Shown piece by piece: positions 7,403-16,448 of a stretch of 64,000 nucleotides of DNA. The stretch's first letter is position 1. Each line of letters opens with the position of its first letter. This DNA comes from Paenibacillus_E qinlingensis_A. GTDB lineage: Bacteria; Bacillota; Bacilli; Paenibacillales; NBRC-103111. The notes beneath the pieces are model-generated. The model had not been told where the DNA came from. It saw only the letters and a list, made by a program, of their open reading frames with translations, and searched no databases. Location: assembly GCF_031455095.1 (NCBI RefSeq), contig NZ_JAVDSB010000002.1:620001-684000 (forward strand), read 5' to 3'. The translations under genes and the position numbers were made by a program.

Positions 7403-7428
7403 TATTATACTTTCGTCTCCCAGTTAGT
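7403..7428 (-). repeat. Cassette-like conserved element, copy 7
   Basis: The minus strand begins ACTAACTGGGAGACGAAA and ends TATAATA, directly before the terminator hairpin. The gene fragment upstream (GH115) ends about 70 bases away, so this copy may mark the right edge of the array. Confidence 0.6.
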
Positions 7429-7498
7429 TGAGCAATCCATTGTTTTAGAAGAATCTGCACTCTAAAATTACTATCTGCCTAATGATAGAAGGTCACGG

Positions 7499-8926
7499 TC
7501 ACCTTAATGACTGTAAACTTGCGCACTCACTCACCTGACGAATCAAATCGGGAAGGTTTAACAAGATGTCGCCGTTATACCAGCCTTTCCATTTGCCTCG
7601 CTCCGCATGCAAACGAATGATCGAGGCCTGCTGAAGATCAGCCCCAGCTTCCAAGATTCGGCCATGTACGTTCTGATCTTCCTTTGTTGGGCCGGCGAGT
7701 ACGGCTTCTGTCGCCATAGATAGATGATGAACGGCCCGATACAGCGCGCGAATGATCGATAATTGGACCAAAAGGTTCGTCGTAAAAAACTCCCTACACT
7801 CCTCATCTATTTCCAGTAACGCCTGATAAGCCTCGTTTAGAGCGGTGTCCCACTTAGGAAGGGCTATTCTAGTAGCATTTTTGTAATAGTCCACGAAGTC
7901 TGAAACTTGATCAAAAGCCAGAAGCGTTTTGTTCTGAATTTCGTCTTTTGTAAATGGTTGCCCATTCAGGATACCTACCAGTTTGATAATTAATCTACGG
8001 CACATGCCATCCATCAGAAGCATACGGCCCGTGTATCCCTCGTTGTCTAACGAATGGAATGCATTGAAATAAGCTTGATATGCGCGAGCAGCTGCAACGT
8101 TGCCTCGCTCCCCATAATGCTCCAATACCCAATTATGAATATATGGTTCCGGTTGATTAGCCTCAAAGTCCCAAGCTAATGCAGCTGTGTATTGGGTGCC
8201 AAGCAGCATCTCTCTGATGTTCGTTACGTTAACTACAAGGTAATCGGTGTTGCCTTGTTGAACAGCCGCTTGTAGATTGTAATGAATTTTCTGAGGTGGA
8301 GTTCCTTGGACGAGATGGGGGCCGCAGCTCCAGAAAGCGACGTGATAATACACACCATACCGCCTTCCTGACTCACGTTTCACCTCATAGAAGCTGTCGC
8401 CTAACATTTGAGTTGGGCCAAAATCAGCATGAATGATCATCGTCTCTTTCGGGAATGTCAAATGTCCTCCCTTCAGCAGCTCCATACCTTCCATCCACAG
8501 CGTGGCCGTTGAAGCAATGTTTCTGTGACCAAGCGCTGCTGCTATAATTTCATATTGCTTGGCAATGGCATCTGCGATTAACTGCCCTCGCCCTCTATCC
8601 GTCTCTGGGGCATAAGGATCATCCGCCCATACAGGCTTGTCACCCATGCCGCGAAGACCAAGCTGCCAAACCACATTGTGACTCAAGGAACGTGGTGCGT
8701 CTAATGGCGTAGTCTTAACGTGCGTCCAAGCGTTTTGTAACAATTGAAAGAAGCAGATCAGCAATACGGAGAAACGTTCTTGTTGTTCCTCTATGGACAA
8801 GCTCTTATTCGGCTTGAATTGTTCAAAGAGATGATCGAAAGCATCTCTTTGAACTGTTGAATAGCCTTGACCATACAAGGAGAGCTCCGTGCTCGCCATT
8901 GCTTGCTGGCAATCGAATGTTGCCAC
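7499..8926 (-). pseudogene. GH115-like glycoside hydrolase, 5' part deleted
   Basis: The 475-codon frame contains DFGPTQMLGDSFYEV and YGVYYHVAFWSCGPHLVQGT, features of glycoside hydrolase family 115 (alpha-glucuronidase and relatives). Full GH115 enzymes have well over 700 residues, so the N-terminal part is missing. The frame opens at a GTG inside the preceding sensor gene, with which it overlaps out of frame (8823-8926). This shows that a deletion joined the two genes somewhere around 8860-8930. Transcription would come from the permease operon upstream. An active enzyme is unlikely. Confidence 0.7.
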
Positions 8927-9668
8927 TTGTCCCTTTCATTTTTTCCATGTACTCGTTAAACGTATGTTGCGGAAGTGAGATGCCATCCCCTGTTGATGTA
9001 ATGAGCCTTCCTCCTGAATCGAGCATGATACGATTATTCACACCTGATTCCCCAGTGAGTATGGCCTTTAGAGCTGTTGCTTTAATATTAAAAACAAGTA
9101 CACCTTTATAATCATACCGATTAACGAATATTTTTCGTGCAAAGCTGATGACAGGAACATCCCCCCGGTTCGTACGAATCGCATGCTCGCCAATCCAAGT
9201 CGCATCCGTGTTCTGGATGAGCGTATACCATGGCTGTGCTTCCAGTGTGTCTTTATCCTTGAAATGAACAACGCCTTGTGGATCGTGCATCTGAATGGGA
9301 TGATTCGCATAGAGCTCAACCGAGCTCATAATCGCCGTGCTATAGGTTATATAGCCCAACATATCTTTGGTATCATTGGTTCTCTTGTTGCGCGCATATT
9401 CATCTCCACCTGAGGAAAGGTAGTCTTGTAATAAAGGGTTAGAGGAGGTAGAAAGGGAAATCTGCTCAATGGTGTTGAGTTGAATATTGATTTGCTTGTT
9501 TAGTTCCGTCAGCAGTGCTTCCTGATAAAATGACGTATTCTGCTCAAGCTCCTCAGATGAACTTGTGTATGTTACCCACGTAAAAACAAGTAATAGAATG
9601 ATAATAAACCCGGCAAAACTGCCGAAGAACAGATAATCTAAGCGATATGATTTAAATGGATTTATCAT
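8823..9668 (-). pseudogene. YesM-type sensor histidine kinase, sensor half only
   Basis: The frame from ATG 9668 (GAGAGGTGG upstream) encodes one membrane segment (about residues 12-35). A Cache-type extracellular sensor follows (QINIQLNTIEQISLSTSSNP to DSGGRLITSTGDG, about 40-250). There is no second membrane segment, HAMP, His box or ATPase domain. Such sensors normally sit beside carbohydrate ABC genes and signal to a YesN-type regulator. Here the downstream part has been removed by the deletion that also cut the GH115 gene, so signalling is lost. Confidence 0.75.
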
Positions 9669-9767
9669 AACAACCACCTCTCTAGCATGAAAATGCAAAA
9701 AAAGCTACACCAAGGAGCCATTTATCATGATCTTGATCACGACAATGACGCCTAAGTGCAACTAATT

Positions 9768-10616
9768 TTAACCCTTAATACCAGTCGTCGCAACACCTTC
9801 TACGAAATGCTTTTGCGCTATGAAAAATAGTATCGTTGCTGGCATCACGGAGACTAGCGACATCGCGAGCAGCTGCCCCCAAGCTTGTGCTGATTGAGAA
9901 TCGTTGAACATTCGAAGCGCCAATCCGACTGTATATTTATCAACCGAGTTAATATAAAGCAAATGTCCAAAGAAATCATCCCAATTCCATAGGAAACAGT
10001 AGATCATAACCGTGACTAGCGCTGGCTTGGTCAGCGGCATAACGATTCGCCAATAAATACTGAACCAATTACAACCATCCATCTTCGCCGACTCATCCAG
10101 ATCCCGCGGAATTCCTCGTATGAACTGTACGAGAAGAAACACGAAGAATGATCCGCCAGTTCCCGCTGCTACTGCATGAGGTACAATGAATGGCAAGTAT
10201 GTATTGACCCAGCCAAGACTATGGAACATGGCATACTGTGGAATTAAGGTCACATGACCAGGCAGCATCAGGGTTAGCATCAGTATCGCAAACCAGAAGT
10301 TTCGTAATGGAAAATCGAGACGCGCAAATCCGAAAGCTACAAGGCTACAGGAAATTAAGGTTGTAACTAAGAGGCTCGCCTCAAGTTGAAATGTATTGAT
10401 ATAGAAATCTGTAAATGTGAATCTTGGTATGGCATGCCAGCCATCTGTAAAATTACTCCACATCGGCTTAGCTGGAAATAATCTAGAGGAACTGAGCTCC
10501 AAATTGGATTTCAATGAGGAGCCCATCCACCAAATGACTGGATAAATCATAATTAAACTGAACACTAACAAAAAGAGATGACTTACAAGTGATGTACGCT
10601 TTAAGAGAGAATTCAT
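9768..10616 (-). CDS. Carbohydrate ABC transporter permease (MalG/CUT1 type)
   Basis: The 282-residue inner-membrane permease has six hydrophobic segments. The EAA loop that contacts the ATPase is DESAKMDGCNWFSIYWRIVM, and the end ...FVEGVATTGIKG is typical of MalG-type CUT1 permeases. The start ATG at 10616 overlaps the stop of the upstream permease gene (ATGA), indicating translational coupling. With its partner it would form the channel for an oligosaccharide. No binding protein is left next to the pair; it may have been lost in the deletions seen on both sides, or one from another locus may serve. Confidence 0.9.
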   Translation of the reverse strand: MNSLLKRTSLVSHLFLLVFSLIMIYPVIWWMGSSLKSNLELSSSRLFPAKPMWSNFTDGWHAIPRFTFTDFYINTFQLEASLLVTTLISCSLVAFGFARLDFPLRNFWFAILMLTLMLPGHVTLIPQYAMFHSLGWVNTYLPFIVPHAVAAGTGGSFFVFLLVQFIRGIPRDLDESAKMDGCNWFSIYWRIVMPLTKPALVTVMIYCFLWNWDDFFGHLLYINSVDKYTVGLALRMFNDSQSAQAWGQLLAMSLVSVMPATILFFIAQKHFVEGVATTGIKG

Positions 10617-11596
10617 CGTTTCCGCCCCGTTTCTGATTCGTAGAATACCCAGTACTTCGATGTGAGGGAAATGGTCGATGTCACAATGACAATAATAATT
10701 AGCATAATCCAAGCTAAGGCTGATGCGTAGCCCATCTCCATGCGGCCAAAAGCTCGTTCATACAAATATAACGCGTACACAAATGTCGAGCTCATCGGCC
10801 CACCATTATTCGTAATGATCAGTGCGGGAGTAAACATCTGGAATGAACCGATAAAGCCCATAATAAGGTTGAAATAAATAGATGGCGATAGCATAGGCAA
10901 CGTGATTCGGAAAAACTGGCTTATCTTTTTCGCGCCGTCCACCGAAGACGCTTCGTACAGATCGGTTGGAATCTGCTTCAACCCACCAAGAAAAATGACC
11001 ATGGCTGAACCGAACTGCCAAACCACCAACAACACCAACGTTCCCAGCGCAGTATCCGGATTGTTCGTCCACCCTGTCCCTTGGACACCAAACAGATGAA
11101 GGATATCATTGATGAAACCATCCCGACTAAACATGTTTTTCCATAAGAGGGATACCGCAATGCTTCCCCCTATTAATGAAGGAAAATAAATAGCGGTACG
11201 GTAAAAGGAAATACCTCTGACATTTTTATTTAGCAGTACTGCAATTAACAGTGCGGCAATCAGCCGCAGTGGAACGGAGCCAATCACGTAAAGAAAAGTC
11301 ACTTTAAGCGATTTTAGGAACTTATCATCTACGGTTAGAATTTTTTCATAATTTCGCGTACCGATCCAGTTCGGAGCATTCAATAGGGAGAAGTCTGTAA
11401 ATGAATAATAGAGGGACTGGATCATCGGATACAAGGTAAGTGCCAAAAACCCAATTAACCAAGGACCTATAAACAAATAACCTGCAACTGGCGATTCCCA
11501 GCGGGAGTTAATCCGTGAGATCAACGTCTTCTTTCGTATTTGTTTAGATACGTTGTCTGCCATTTGAGATGTAGTGGGACGTGTTGTGGAACTCAT
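10613..11596 (-). CDS. Carbohydrate ABC transporter permease (MalF/CUT1 type)
   Basis: The 327-residue permease has a basic N-terminal tail of about 30 residues, then six membrane spans and the EAA loop EASSVDGAKKISQFFRITLP. It pairs with the coupled gene downstream. AGAGAGGTG precedes the ATG. The ATPase is not encoded nearby, as is usual for CUT1 systems sharing MsmK. Confidence 0.9.
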   Translation of the reverse strand: MSSTTRPTTSQMADNVSKQIRKKTLISRINSRWESPVAGYLFIGPWLIGFLALTLYPMIQSLYYSFTDFSLLNAPNWIGTRNYEKILTVDDKFLKSLKVTFLYVIGSVPLRLIAALLIAVLLNKNVRGISFYRTAIYFPSLIGGSIAVSLLWKNMFSRDGFINDILHLFGVQGTGWTNNPDTALGTLVLLVVWQFGSAMVIFLGGLKQIPTDLYEASSVDGAKKISQFFRITLPMLSPSIYFNLIMGFIGSFQMFTPALIITNNGGPMSSTFVYALYLYERAFGRMEMGYASALAWIMLIIIVIVTSTISLTSKYWVFYESETGRKR

Positions 11597-11732
11597 AGGA
11601 TCACCTCTCTGGAACGTTTAATTTCATAGTGTAAGTATATGAGGATTATCGATTGCTAAAAAGGAGAAGGATGTACAATTTCTTTCACTTTTATCCGAGA
11701 ATTGAATTCCGAGAACCATGAAAAACACAAAA

Positions 11733-11756
11733 AGCCCTACCTGTTCATGTAGGGCT
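11733..11756 (-). terminator. Rho-independent terminator
   Basis: AGCCCTAC and GTAGGGCT form a perfect 8-base stem, with TTTTTGTGTTTTT following on the minus strand. It would end transcripts from the arabinofuranosidase-like fragment. Confidence 0.8.
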
Positions 11757-11780
11757 GATCGAATGTTGCTGCGTTGCGAA

Positions 11781-12320
11781 TCAAATAGGGTTTGTCTTAA
11801 ACTCTAAAGCATAAATGGAAGTAGGACGAAGTTGACAGCTTATTTGCCCATCGTTATTGTTAATAGATTTGGATGTGCATGTAATCGCGTTCGGTTCAAA
11901 TACAGAATTGATACTGTCATAGGAATCACCCGTAATTTCATGTATGGTCCCCGTTCCTTGAGCATTACATTCAAGCAAGGCGACATTGACATTCACCTCT
12001 TCCATACTGCGGTTCACAATAAATAGGGTTACGGTTTCACGAGCCTCATTTATACAAGCAACCATATCTATGTCCCAAATAGACTGCAATCTGATGGGGA
12101 ATGGAATGCAGCCACCTAACCAACCGTTCACGAGATCCGAGAAGCTGCCTTTACGAATCGTATTATTGTAATACATGGTGTTGTATTCGGTGATTGCCAG
12201 CTTCACATGAGCATGTTTAGTCCCAATTCCTGAGGAGGTTAGATACCTTGCTGTTTTTACACAATCTAAGACTGACAATAATTGAGTTGAAACGCATCTT
12301 TGGCATCGACTACTGTTCAA
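11781..12320 (-). pseudogene. GH51-like alpha-L-arabinofuranosidase, C-terminal fragment
   Basis: About 150 codons resemble the end of GH51 arabinofuranosidases: VKLAITEYNTMYY, then the C-terminal beta domain with VTLFIVNRSMEE, DSINSVFEPNAIT and a final RPTSIYALEFK. The N-terminal catalytic part is absent and the first about 25 codons look unrelated. The fragment lies between a sigma-K-like fragment and a terminator, in a region with several deletions. It points to past use of arabinose-containing polysaccharide. Confidence 0.6.
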
Positions 12321-12684
12321 AAATTATAGCCCTGAGCGCATCATACACCCAGGGCTTAGAGATCAAATCCTCCAAATCTTCCCCGGTATTGTCGAATTTT
12401 TTGAGGATGTGAACACGAAGCAAGGTAAAAGACCCATAATTAACGTTGCATCCATATATTAGATTGAATGAATTAATTTAGCTTCATGTCTTAACCCAAA
12501 TTGAGATCATAAACCACCCTGCAGACCATTCAGCGAAAGCATCTTACTCTGTGTCAGCAGCCTAAGTTTCCATGCTATATTAACTTCAAAGCCGCTGCCC
12601 ACTCCCTCTCCTGCATTTATTCAATAACATCTATGCAATCCATCCTGAAAAACCGTGCTATAATCCGCGGCTCAACATAACATT
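12321..12684. other. Intergenic remnant region with hairpin and sigma-K-like fragment
   Basis: A stem (AGCCCTG 12328-12334 with CAGGGCT 12350-12356) is followed by a fragment resembling sigma-K (12361-12430). From 12440 to 12684 I see no gene, only sequence with stops in all frames. Confidence 0.5.
12361..12430 (-). pseudogene. Sigma-K-like gene fragment 1
   Basis: On the minus strand the translation includes RVHILKKFDNTGEDLEDLI, which matches region 2 of sporulation sigma factors sigma-K/sigma-E (LVAHIVKKF-NTGED-EDLI). Only about 23 codons remain. Related fragments occur at 47335-47434 and 57734-57770. Confidence 0.6.
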
Positions 12685-14211
12685 TTATACATGCTTCGTT
12701 TTCACTTCAGAGTAGTTCAACTTAACTGTTGTATTCAGAGGAAGTCGGTCTTCCTTCTCCATCGTCCAATACAGCAACTTGCGCTCGAGCCCAGATCGAA
12801 TACTTGTGAAGGTCGGATCATCGAAGCAGTTATGTAGTTCGTTAGGATCGTTCATTAGATCGTAGAGCTCGCCCTCCCCGTTCGCATAGATGTTCAGCTT
12901 CCATTCGAGCGTACGAATGCTCTTGCCCTTTCCCACCCATGCATCGCGGTAGGCACACCATACAAAATAGCGGTCGTCAAATGGATGCTCTGGGCGAACT
13001 GTAATATCGGACACACGCAGAGGCTCACCTACCTCACCGCTCTCGATGACGACATATTCACGTGGCGTATAGTCCTGACCTCTCAGGTAAAACGCAAAGC
13101 TCTTACCCTGAACACCTGGCGGAATCGGTATACCAGCCATGTCTAGAAAGGTTGGCATAATATCGATAAGCTCTACCAGATGATTCGTTCTCTTGTCCCC
13201 CTTATAGCCCGGGGATGCGACAATAAAGGGCACATGTGTAAAGGAGTCGTAAAACATATTATGCTTCTGAATCAACCCATGAGCACCCATCGAGTCACCA
13301 TGGTCAGACGTGAATACGATAACGGTATTATCCGTTATACCCAACTCGTCCATTTTTGCGATCACGCGAGCAAGTGTGTCATCGATAAAGCGAATCATGC
13401 CATAATGAATGGCACGAACCTTGCGCATCAGGTCATCATCCACGGTATCCATCGCGTCCATAAGATGAGCCACCAGCTGTCGTTCTGGCTTTCCTTCAAA
13501 CTTATCCTTTGGTGGAAGCGGCACTTCGGCAGGATCAATCATACTGGCATAAGGCTCAGGAGCTTGATATGGTGTATGCGGATCCGGGAAGGATAGCCAG
13601 GTGAAGAAAGGTTTCTCCGGATCACGCTGATTTTCTAAGTAATCCATCATCGTATCCCCAAGAAGATAGCTACCGCATTTTTCTGGACGGGCAGGATTCG
13701 TTCCATGACCCATTGGGCTCACCCAACAGGTATGGGACCATGCATGTGCTGCTTTGGTTTCTGGATCGTCTCTGTAACCATCGACCATGTGCCCATGATC
13801 AGCAAGTCGAACGTAATCGAATACTTGTCTCAACACACTAGCCTTCTCAGGTTCCACGATTTCACCTGGGTAATAAGTCTTTGTGTTTTCCATAAAAGCA
13901 TGATTCTTCCCAATGAGAGCCGTCTGATAGCCGTGTTCCTTGAGCACTTGCGGCAGCGTAACTTCCGCAGGATTAATCATCATATGGTTCGCATGAACTC
14001 CGATGGTAGATGCGTACCTTCCTGTAAACATCGATGATCTTGACGGAGAACAAGCCGGATAGTTACAGAAAGCAAATTCAAAGACTACCCCCCGTTCGGC
14101 CAATCTCTCCAGTGCAGGTGTTTGTAAAACGGGATTGCCGTAAAGACTAAGAGTTTTTGCCGTTTGCTGGTCTGTCTGAATAAGTAATAAATTAGGTCTG
14201 CTATCCATCAT
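12685..14211 (-). CDS. Cys-type sulfatase (arylsulfatase family)
   Basis: The 508-residue protein is a type I sulfatase that would remove sulfate esters from a sugar or aromatic substrate. The active-site signature C-S-P-S-R is at 54-58; Cys54 is the residue converted to formylglycine. Metal ligands are visible in IQTDQQ (Asp14) and TSDHGDSMGAHG. Length is normal and no signal peptide is seen, so it should act in the cytoplasm on imported sulfated oligosaccharide. A 35-codon ORF ends overlapping its ATG. It is last in an operon with a GH1 glycosidase and an ABC importer. No maturase (anSME) is in the window. Confidence 0.9.
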   Translation of the reverse strand: MMDSRPNLLLIQTDQQTAKTLSLYGNPVLQTPALERLAERGVVFEFAFCNYPACSPSRSSMFTGRYASTIGVHANHMMINPAEVTLPQVLKEHGYQTALIGKNHAFMENTKTYYPGEIVEPEKASVLRQVFDYVRLADHGHMVDGYRDDPETKAAHAWSHTCWVSPMGHGTNPARPEKCGSYLLGDTMMDYLENQRDPEKPFFTWLSFPDPHTPYQAPEPYASMIDPAEVPLPPKDKFEGKPERQLVAHLMDAMDTVDDDLMRKVRAIHYGMIRFIDDTLARVIAKMDELGITDNTVIVFTSDHGDSMGAHGLIQKHNMFYDSFTHVPFIVASPGYKGDKRTNHLVELIDIMPTFLDMAGIPIPPGVQGKSFAFYLRGQDYTPREYVVIESGEVGEPLRVSDITVRPEHPFDDRYFVWCAYRDAWVGKGKSIRTLEWKLNIYANGEGELYDLMNDPNELHNCFDDPTFTSIRSGLERKLLYWTMEKEDRLPLNTTVKLNYSEVKTKHV

Positions 14212-14315
14212 GATTCTCCATTCTGATTCATCACTCCTTCCTTCCCTGATTCCAGTAACGCATCCTCTGTCATAGGTTTAACGCCACATTGAATAAAGTT
14301 AAATAGTTCCTTCAT
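14208..14315 (-). CDS. Small ORF (35 residues) coupled to the sulfatase gene
   Basis: The frame encodes MKELFNFIQCGVKPMTEDAL and 15 more residues. GGAGAA lies eight bases before its ATG and its TGA overlaps the sulfatase ATG (ATGATG/TGA). It has no membrane segment and I recognise no family. It may be a small protein, a leader that couples translation, or a remnant of a larger gene. Confidence 0.45.
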   Translation of the reverse strand: MKELFNFIQCGVKPMTEDALLESGKEGVMNQNGES

Positions 14316-14338
14316 ACAAAAAATTCTCCAAAGTGATT

Positions 14339-15580
14339 CTAAGTATTCAATTCAGCTACTTGTTTCTTTACCTCTTCTTCAAACCGCCTACCTACAGCAT
14401 TCTTTTCTCTGATAATTGTACCGTCAGGCATTTCCTTCAAGCTGTACAAGCCGAATGTAGCTAAATTCTCTTTGAAAGAAAGCCCATTTGTCCGGTAAGG
14501 CCAATCCACCATATCCATAAATGGAAACCAAGTAACCCCAATTAAGAGGATTCCCTCGTCGAGCATTTGATTGCAGCCATGGATAACATCTTCAAGCCAT
14601 GCGACACGCTGCTCCTCGCTGCCGTTATAACTGGTTTCCGTAATAAAAATCGGTTTTCGATATCTGTTATAAAGATCTCTAGAAATATCAACTAAATCCT
14701 GAGAGCCTCCAAGCTTAGCTCGTGGAATTTGTTCATGTTCGACGACCTCTTTGCCAATGATATTCAAAGAAAATTGCGGGTAATAATTGACACCAACAAT
14801 GTCCAAATCAACTTTGTTCCTCTCATACCATTCCAAATCCTGAACACTAATGTGATGATCAAGCACCCATTGGTACAAAGGATGGCCGTACCCGATACGT
14901 CCTTGGATTAATTCCCACATGAGAAATCGCAATTCATTCCATAACTTGGTTTCCTCTACAAACGACTCGTCTGCAGGCACATACTTTTTTGAAGCCTCCA
15001 CATGTACCATCACAGCATCGGGCATTACTTCCCTTAAGCTTTGAACCGTGAGAACGATTCCCTTGCATAGCTGGTTCATCATTAGAGAGAACCCCAACAA
15101 TCCTTTTAAATACGGAGGCCATGTTCCGCTCCAACCGCACCACTCGGCATTTACAAACGGCTCGTTTAATGGCGTATAATACTTCGTGATTCCTTTATAT
15201 CTCTCGGCGAATGCCTTGGCATATCTAGCGACCAATTCAGCATAGCGAGCATTCATGAATTCGTTCTTTAGCCATAATGGCGTACCATAATGCATTAAAT
15301 CAATGATGGGTACTAATTCGCGATGCTGATCGAAATAAGCCATCACCTGATCTGTCCATGACCAATCAAACACGCCATCACTTGTTTCAATCCGATACCA
15401 AGGGATGCCATAACGAATCATGGTTGCTCCCGATTCCCTCACTCTGTCTAAGTCTTCTTCCCAAAATCGATAATGCTGCGTAATTTCGAATTCATCTAGT
15501 ACTCTTTCGCCTCTAGCTGTTTGACCGATGAACGTATTCTCGATGCCTACTGCCCAAACCCAAGGATGTTTTTTGTCCAT
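14339..15580 (-). CDS. Family 1-like glycoside hydrolase (beta-glycosidase)
   Basis: The 413-residue protein is a retaining glycosidase of clan GH-A, close to GH1. The acid/base motif is TPLNEP (Glu140) and the nucleophile motif is FITETSYNG (Glu315), with the N-terminal W.W..GIENT region of the barrel. It is shorter than typical GH1 enzymes (440-480). No signal peptide is present, so it should cleave imported oligosaccharide in the cytoplasm. It lies between an ABC importer and a sulfatase, which suggests a partly sulfated glycan as substrate; the exact sugar cannot be read from sequence. Confidence 0.8.
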   Translation of the reverse strand: MDKKHPWVWAVGIENTFIGQTARGERVLDEFEITQHYRFWEEDLDRVRESGATMIRYGIPWYRIETSDGVFDWSWTDQVMAYFDQHRELVPIIDLMHYGTPLWLKNEFMNARYAELVARYAKAFAERYKGITKYYTPLNEPFVNAEWCGWSGTWPPYLKGLLGFSLMMNQLCKGIVLTVQSLREVMPDAVMVHVEASKKYVPADESFVEETKLWNELRFLMWELIQGRIGYGHPLYQWVLDHHISVQDLEWYERNKVDLDIVGVNYYPQFSLNIIGKEVVEHEQIPRAKLGGSQDLVDISRDLYNRYRKPIFITETSYNGSEEQRVAWLEDVIHGCNQMLDEGILLIGVTWFPFMDMVDWPYRTNGLSFKENLATFGLYSLKEMPDGTIIREKNAVGRRFEEEVKKQVAELNT

Positions 15581-15615
15581 ATCATTATTCTCTCCCTATC
15601 CATAAGTTCTTTTCT

Positions 15616-16443
15616 TTATTCTTTTAAGCCGGTAAATACTACACCTTGAATGAAATACTTTTGTGCAAATATAAAGGCAATAACAAGCGGTGAGGTAGCA
15701 ATCGCTGCCCCTGCCGTTAATATGCCATACTCCACAACATGCTGCCCCATAAATAACGCAAGTCCTGCCGGCAGCGTTCTCATATCCTCAGTACTCGTAA
15801 TAATTAATGGCCACAATAAATCGTTCCAGTTATACATCAAGTGAAACAGCGCAAGGCTAGCAATAGCAGGTTTAGCAAGAGGTAAAATGATTTGCCAATA
15901 AAGTCTAAATTCTGAGCATCCATCTATTCTCGCTGCTTCATCCAACTCTTTGGGCAATCCCACAAAAAACTGCCTTAACATAAAAATGCCAAATGCATTC
16001 GTTGCACGGGGGACAATTAATCCCAAAAACGTATTGAGCCAGCCAAAATGGCTAAGCATGATAAACAACGGGATAATGGTTACCTGGACAGGAATCATTA
16101 ATGCAACCAGCACAAGAAGAAATAATTGATTCCTACCTCTAAACGAGAGTCTGGCAAAGGCATAACCAGCCATGGAGTCAAACAGGAGAGAAATCAAGGT
16201 AACACTGAACGAGAAAATAATGCTATTTTTGAAAAACACTAGAAACGGAATCCTACTCCATACATGAATATAAGAGTCCAATATGAGCTGGGATGGAAAC
16301 AAAGTAGGCGGAAAATGTACAATTTCGTTCTCTGTCTTAAATGAAGTTAGGACCATCCATACGAAAGGGAAAGCGATGAGGATTGCTGCCGCAATTAGCA
16401 TAAGATACTGAAAATTGCGTATTAAAGTTACCTTCATATCCAA
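15616..16443 (-). CDS. Carbohydrate ABC transporter permease (MalG/CUT1 type)
   Basis: The 275-residue permease has six membrane spans, the EAA loop DEAARIDGCSEFRLYWQIIL and a typical end FIQGVVFTGLKE. It follows its partner permease after five bases and forms with it and the lipoprotein at 17454 a CUT1 importer. The operon continues into the GH1 and sulfatase genes. Confidence 0.92.
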   Translation of the reverse strand: MDMKVTLIRNFQYLMLIAAAILIAFPFVWMVLTSFKTENEIVHFPPTLFPSQLILDSYIHVWSRIPFLVFFKNSIIFSFSVTLISLLFDSMAGYAFARLSFRGRNQLFLLVLVALMIPVQVTIIPLFIMLSHFGWLNTFLGLIVPRATNAFGIFMLRQFFVGLPKELDEAARIDGCSEFRLYWQIILPLAKPAIASLALFHLMYNWNDLLWPLIITSTEDMRTLPAGLALFMGQHVVEYGILTAGAAIATSPLVIAFIFAQKYFIQGVVFTGLKE

Positions 16444-16448
16444 TCCCC

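Noticed and set aside
441..7428. Integron attC sites as the explanation of the repeated element
   Set aside because: The element lacks the paired R/L boxes (RYYYAAC with GTTRRRY) and the imperfect palindrome of attC sites, and the recombinase has no integron-integrase patch that I can see.
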